The notes under the pieces are model-generated. The model saw only the letters and a list, made by a program, of their open reading frames with translations, was not told where the DNA came from and made no database searches. A stretch of DNA of 5,512 bases from Phycisphaerae bacterium. Its GTDB lineage: Bacteria > Planctomycetota > Phycisphaerae > Sedimentisphaerales > Anaerobacaceae. The first letter of the stretch is position 1. The number at the start of each line of letters is the position of its first letter. A program made the translations under genes and the position numbers. Shown piece after piece: positions 4,434-5,512 of this stretch. Location of the stretch: positions 1 to 5,512 of the forward strand of contig JAUVYZ010000157.1 in the NCBI GenBank assembly GCA_030602845.1. Reading direction: 5' to 3'.

Positions 4434-5512
4434 ATGTTTAGAAAAGTATTAACTTTAACGGCCATTGTATTAGCATTTTCGGCCTGCAAAGTACAAGCCG
4501 AAGTAGAGGTCATCTATTCAAATTGGGTCGGCGGTGAAAGTGGCTGCTGGGGCGACCCGTGCAATTGGGACCCTCCCATTGTGCCTGACAACAACGATCT
4601 CTATACGTTTGTCGTGGTCATCGACAGCAGTGCCTTTGGCGTAGAGGGAGTAGATGTTGGATTGACACGGAGCCGCATTATAGACCAATTGGACTGTAAT
4701 GGCGTTGAGTTGGAGAAGTGGACTTCCAATTGGGTTAGCCTTGCGTTAAAAGACTCGAATGGTTTAACGAATCATGGTCAGTTGTGGTGTAGCGAGCTTG
4801 AGATTAACGGCAATGTGACAAATAAAGGTGGCTCATATATATTTTTGTCAGATATGGAAATTGAAGACGGCAATCTCTACAATGAGGCTGATGCAAAGCT
4901 TGAGATAGAGTTCATGGTAGACGTAGACCCTGGCTCTTTTATCAATAACGGATGGATATTTATTATTCCTGCCAGCGACTTCTGGATAGATGGTGGCAGC
5001 TTCACCAACAATGGCACAATTCAAATAAAGAATGGATTGGTTGGTAACGGCGAAGATGCTGGTGTTATACACGATTTTGTCAACACGAGTTCCGGAATCA
5101 TCTGGGGCTCAGGCGACATACTTAGCGAAGCCAATGTTGTCAACGGGGGAAGTATCACCGCTTCATCGGGTGTATTGGTCGTTTACGCTGACGAGCAAAT
5201 ATTCAACACTGGAACTGGCACATTGGAAAGCAAGATTGGTTCATCGCTTCATCTTGAGATGGGAGTTGCTGACTTCAATAATCTTGGGCAAATAAAGGTC
5301 AAGGCTAATGGTGCAGTGACAGTAAAATCAGGGGGAATTTTCAAAGAACCCAGCGTTTGCACGTTGAATAACGAACCTAACGGAATAATCAAATTGTATG
5401 GAGGTTCTTTGGCAGCTGGATCAATAGTTCAAAAAGCTGATGCAAACTTCACTGGCTTCGGTTCAATCACCGGCGATGTTTTCATTGAGCCCGACGGCCT
5501 GATTGAGTTTAC
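4434..5512 (+). CDS. Exported repeat protein, probably beta-helical; C-terminus beyond window
   Basis: 359 codons are visible with no stop. The N-terminus is an export signal: K4 after R3, a hydrophobic stretch (residues 5-17), then VQA at 20-22 as a likely signal peptidase I site. C18 follows FSA, so a lipoprotein cannot be excluded, although F at -3 is a poor lipobox. The mature protein opens with NWVGGESGCWGDPCNW (30-45), a W-G-G ... W-x-D-P-x-N-W motif I know from large exported planctomycete proteins. Beyond residue 160 come loose repeats rich in N and G: SFINNGWIFI (168-177), SFTNNGTIQI (189-198), DFVNTSSGIIW (214-224), IFNTGTGTLE (256-265) and DFNNLGQIKV (280-289). Alternating hydrophobic strands and turns fit a right-handed beta-helix. 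GFGSITGDVFIEPDG (341-355) resembles a motif often seen near the end of such proteins, some of which carry a PEP-CTERM anchor; that end is not visible. No catalytic motif is recognised. A surface, adhesive or glycan-related role is only a guess. Confidence 0.8.
   Translation, partial: MFRKVLTLTAIVLAFSACKVQAEVEVIYSNWVGGESGCWGDPCNWDPPIVPDNNDLYTFVVVIDSSAFGVEGVDVGLTRSRIIDQLDCNGVELEKWTSNWVSLALKDSNGLTNHGQLWCSELEINGNVTNKGGSYIFLSDMEIEDGNLYNEADAKLEIEFMVDVDPGSFINNGWIFIIPASDFWIDGGSFTNNGTIQIKNGLVGNGEDAGVIHDFVNTSSGIIWGSGDILSEANVVNGGSITASSGVLVVYADEQIFNTGTGTLESKIGSSLHLEMGVADFNNLGQIKVKANGAVTVKSGGIFKEPSVCTLNNEPNGIIKLYGGSLAAGSIVQKADANFTGFGSITGDVFIEPDGLIEF

Noticed and set aside
4848..5072. Minus-strand frame of 74 codons inside the exported-protein gene
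   Set aside because: The sense frame is a better gene, with signal peptide, promoter and Shine-Dalgarno. The antisense frame has none of these.

Overview
The window looks like chromosomal DNA from a planctomycete, most likely of the Phycisphaerae/Sedimentisphaerales kind. Three things suggest this: a GroES variant of a form I associate with Planctomycetota, a secreted protein opening with the W-x-G-G ... W-x-D-P-x-N-W motif common in large exported proteins of that group, and AT-rich intergenic spaces carrying short dispersed repeats around genes of moderate GC. This placement is from memory of protein families, not from a search.

Layout, left to right. Positions 1-307 (minus) hold the 5' part of a GroES-family co-chaperonin gene, cut by the window edge, with its own promoter (353-381) and a perfect palindrome in its leader. 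Positions 308-665 are non-coding and hold that promoter, an unexplained plus-strand terminator-like hairpin and one copy of a dispersed repeat. Positions 666-1568 (minus) encode a class I SAM-dependent methyltransferase. Positions 1569-1770 are non-coding, with two inverted repeats, a T-rich tract and a second copy of the dispersed repeat. Positions 1771-4146 (minus) encode a complete DNA topoisomerase I with three C-terminal zinc fingers. Positions 4147-4433 form a divergent regulatory region with a heptamer array and two back-to-back promoters. From 4434 to the right edge (plus) runs the N-terminal 359 codons of an exported, probably beta-helical repeat protein.

The genes do not form an obvious pathway. 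groES and topA are housekeeping genes. The methyltransferase has an unknown small-molecule or glycan substrate. The exported protein begins a separate plus-strand unit. The three minus-strand genes are separated by about 200-360 bp, each gap with its own signals, so they are probably not one tight operon.

I found no new defence, mobile or biosynthetic system. The best leads are in the intergenic DNA: a repeat hairpin that supplies the last codons and stop of topA, two related repeat copies just 3' of two genes, divergent promoters sharing a 10-bp -35 segment, and a hairpin placed at the predicted 5' end of the exported-protein mRNA.
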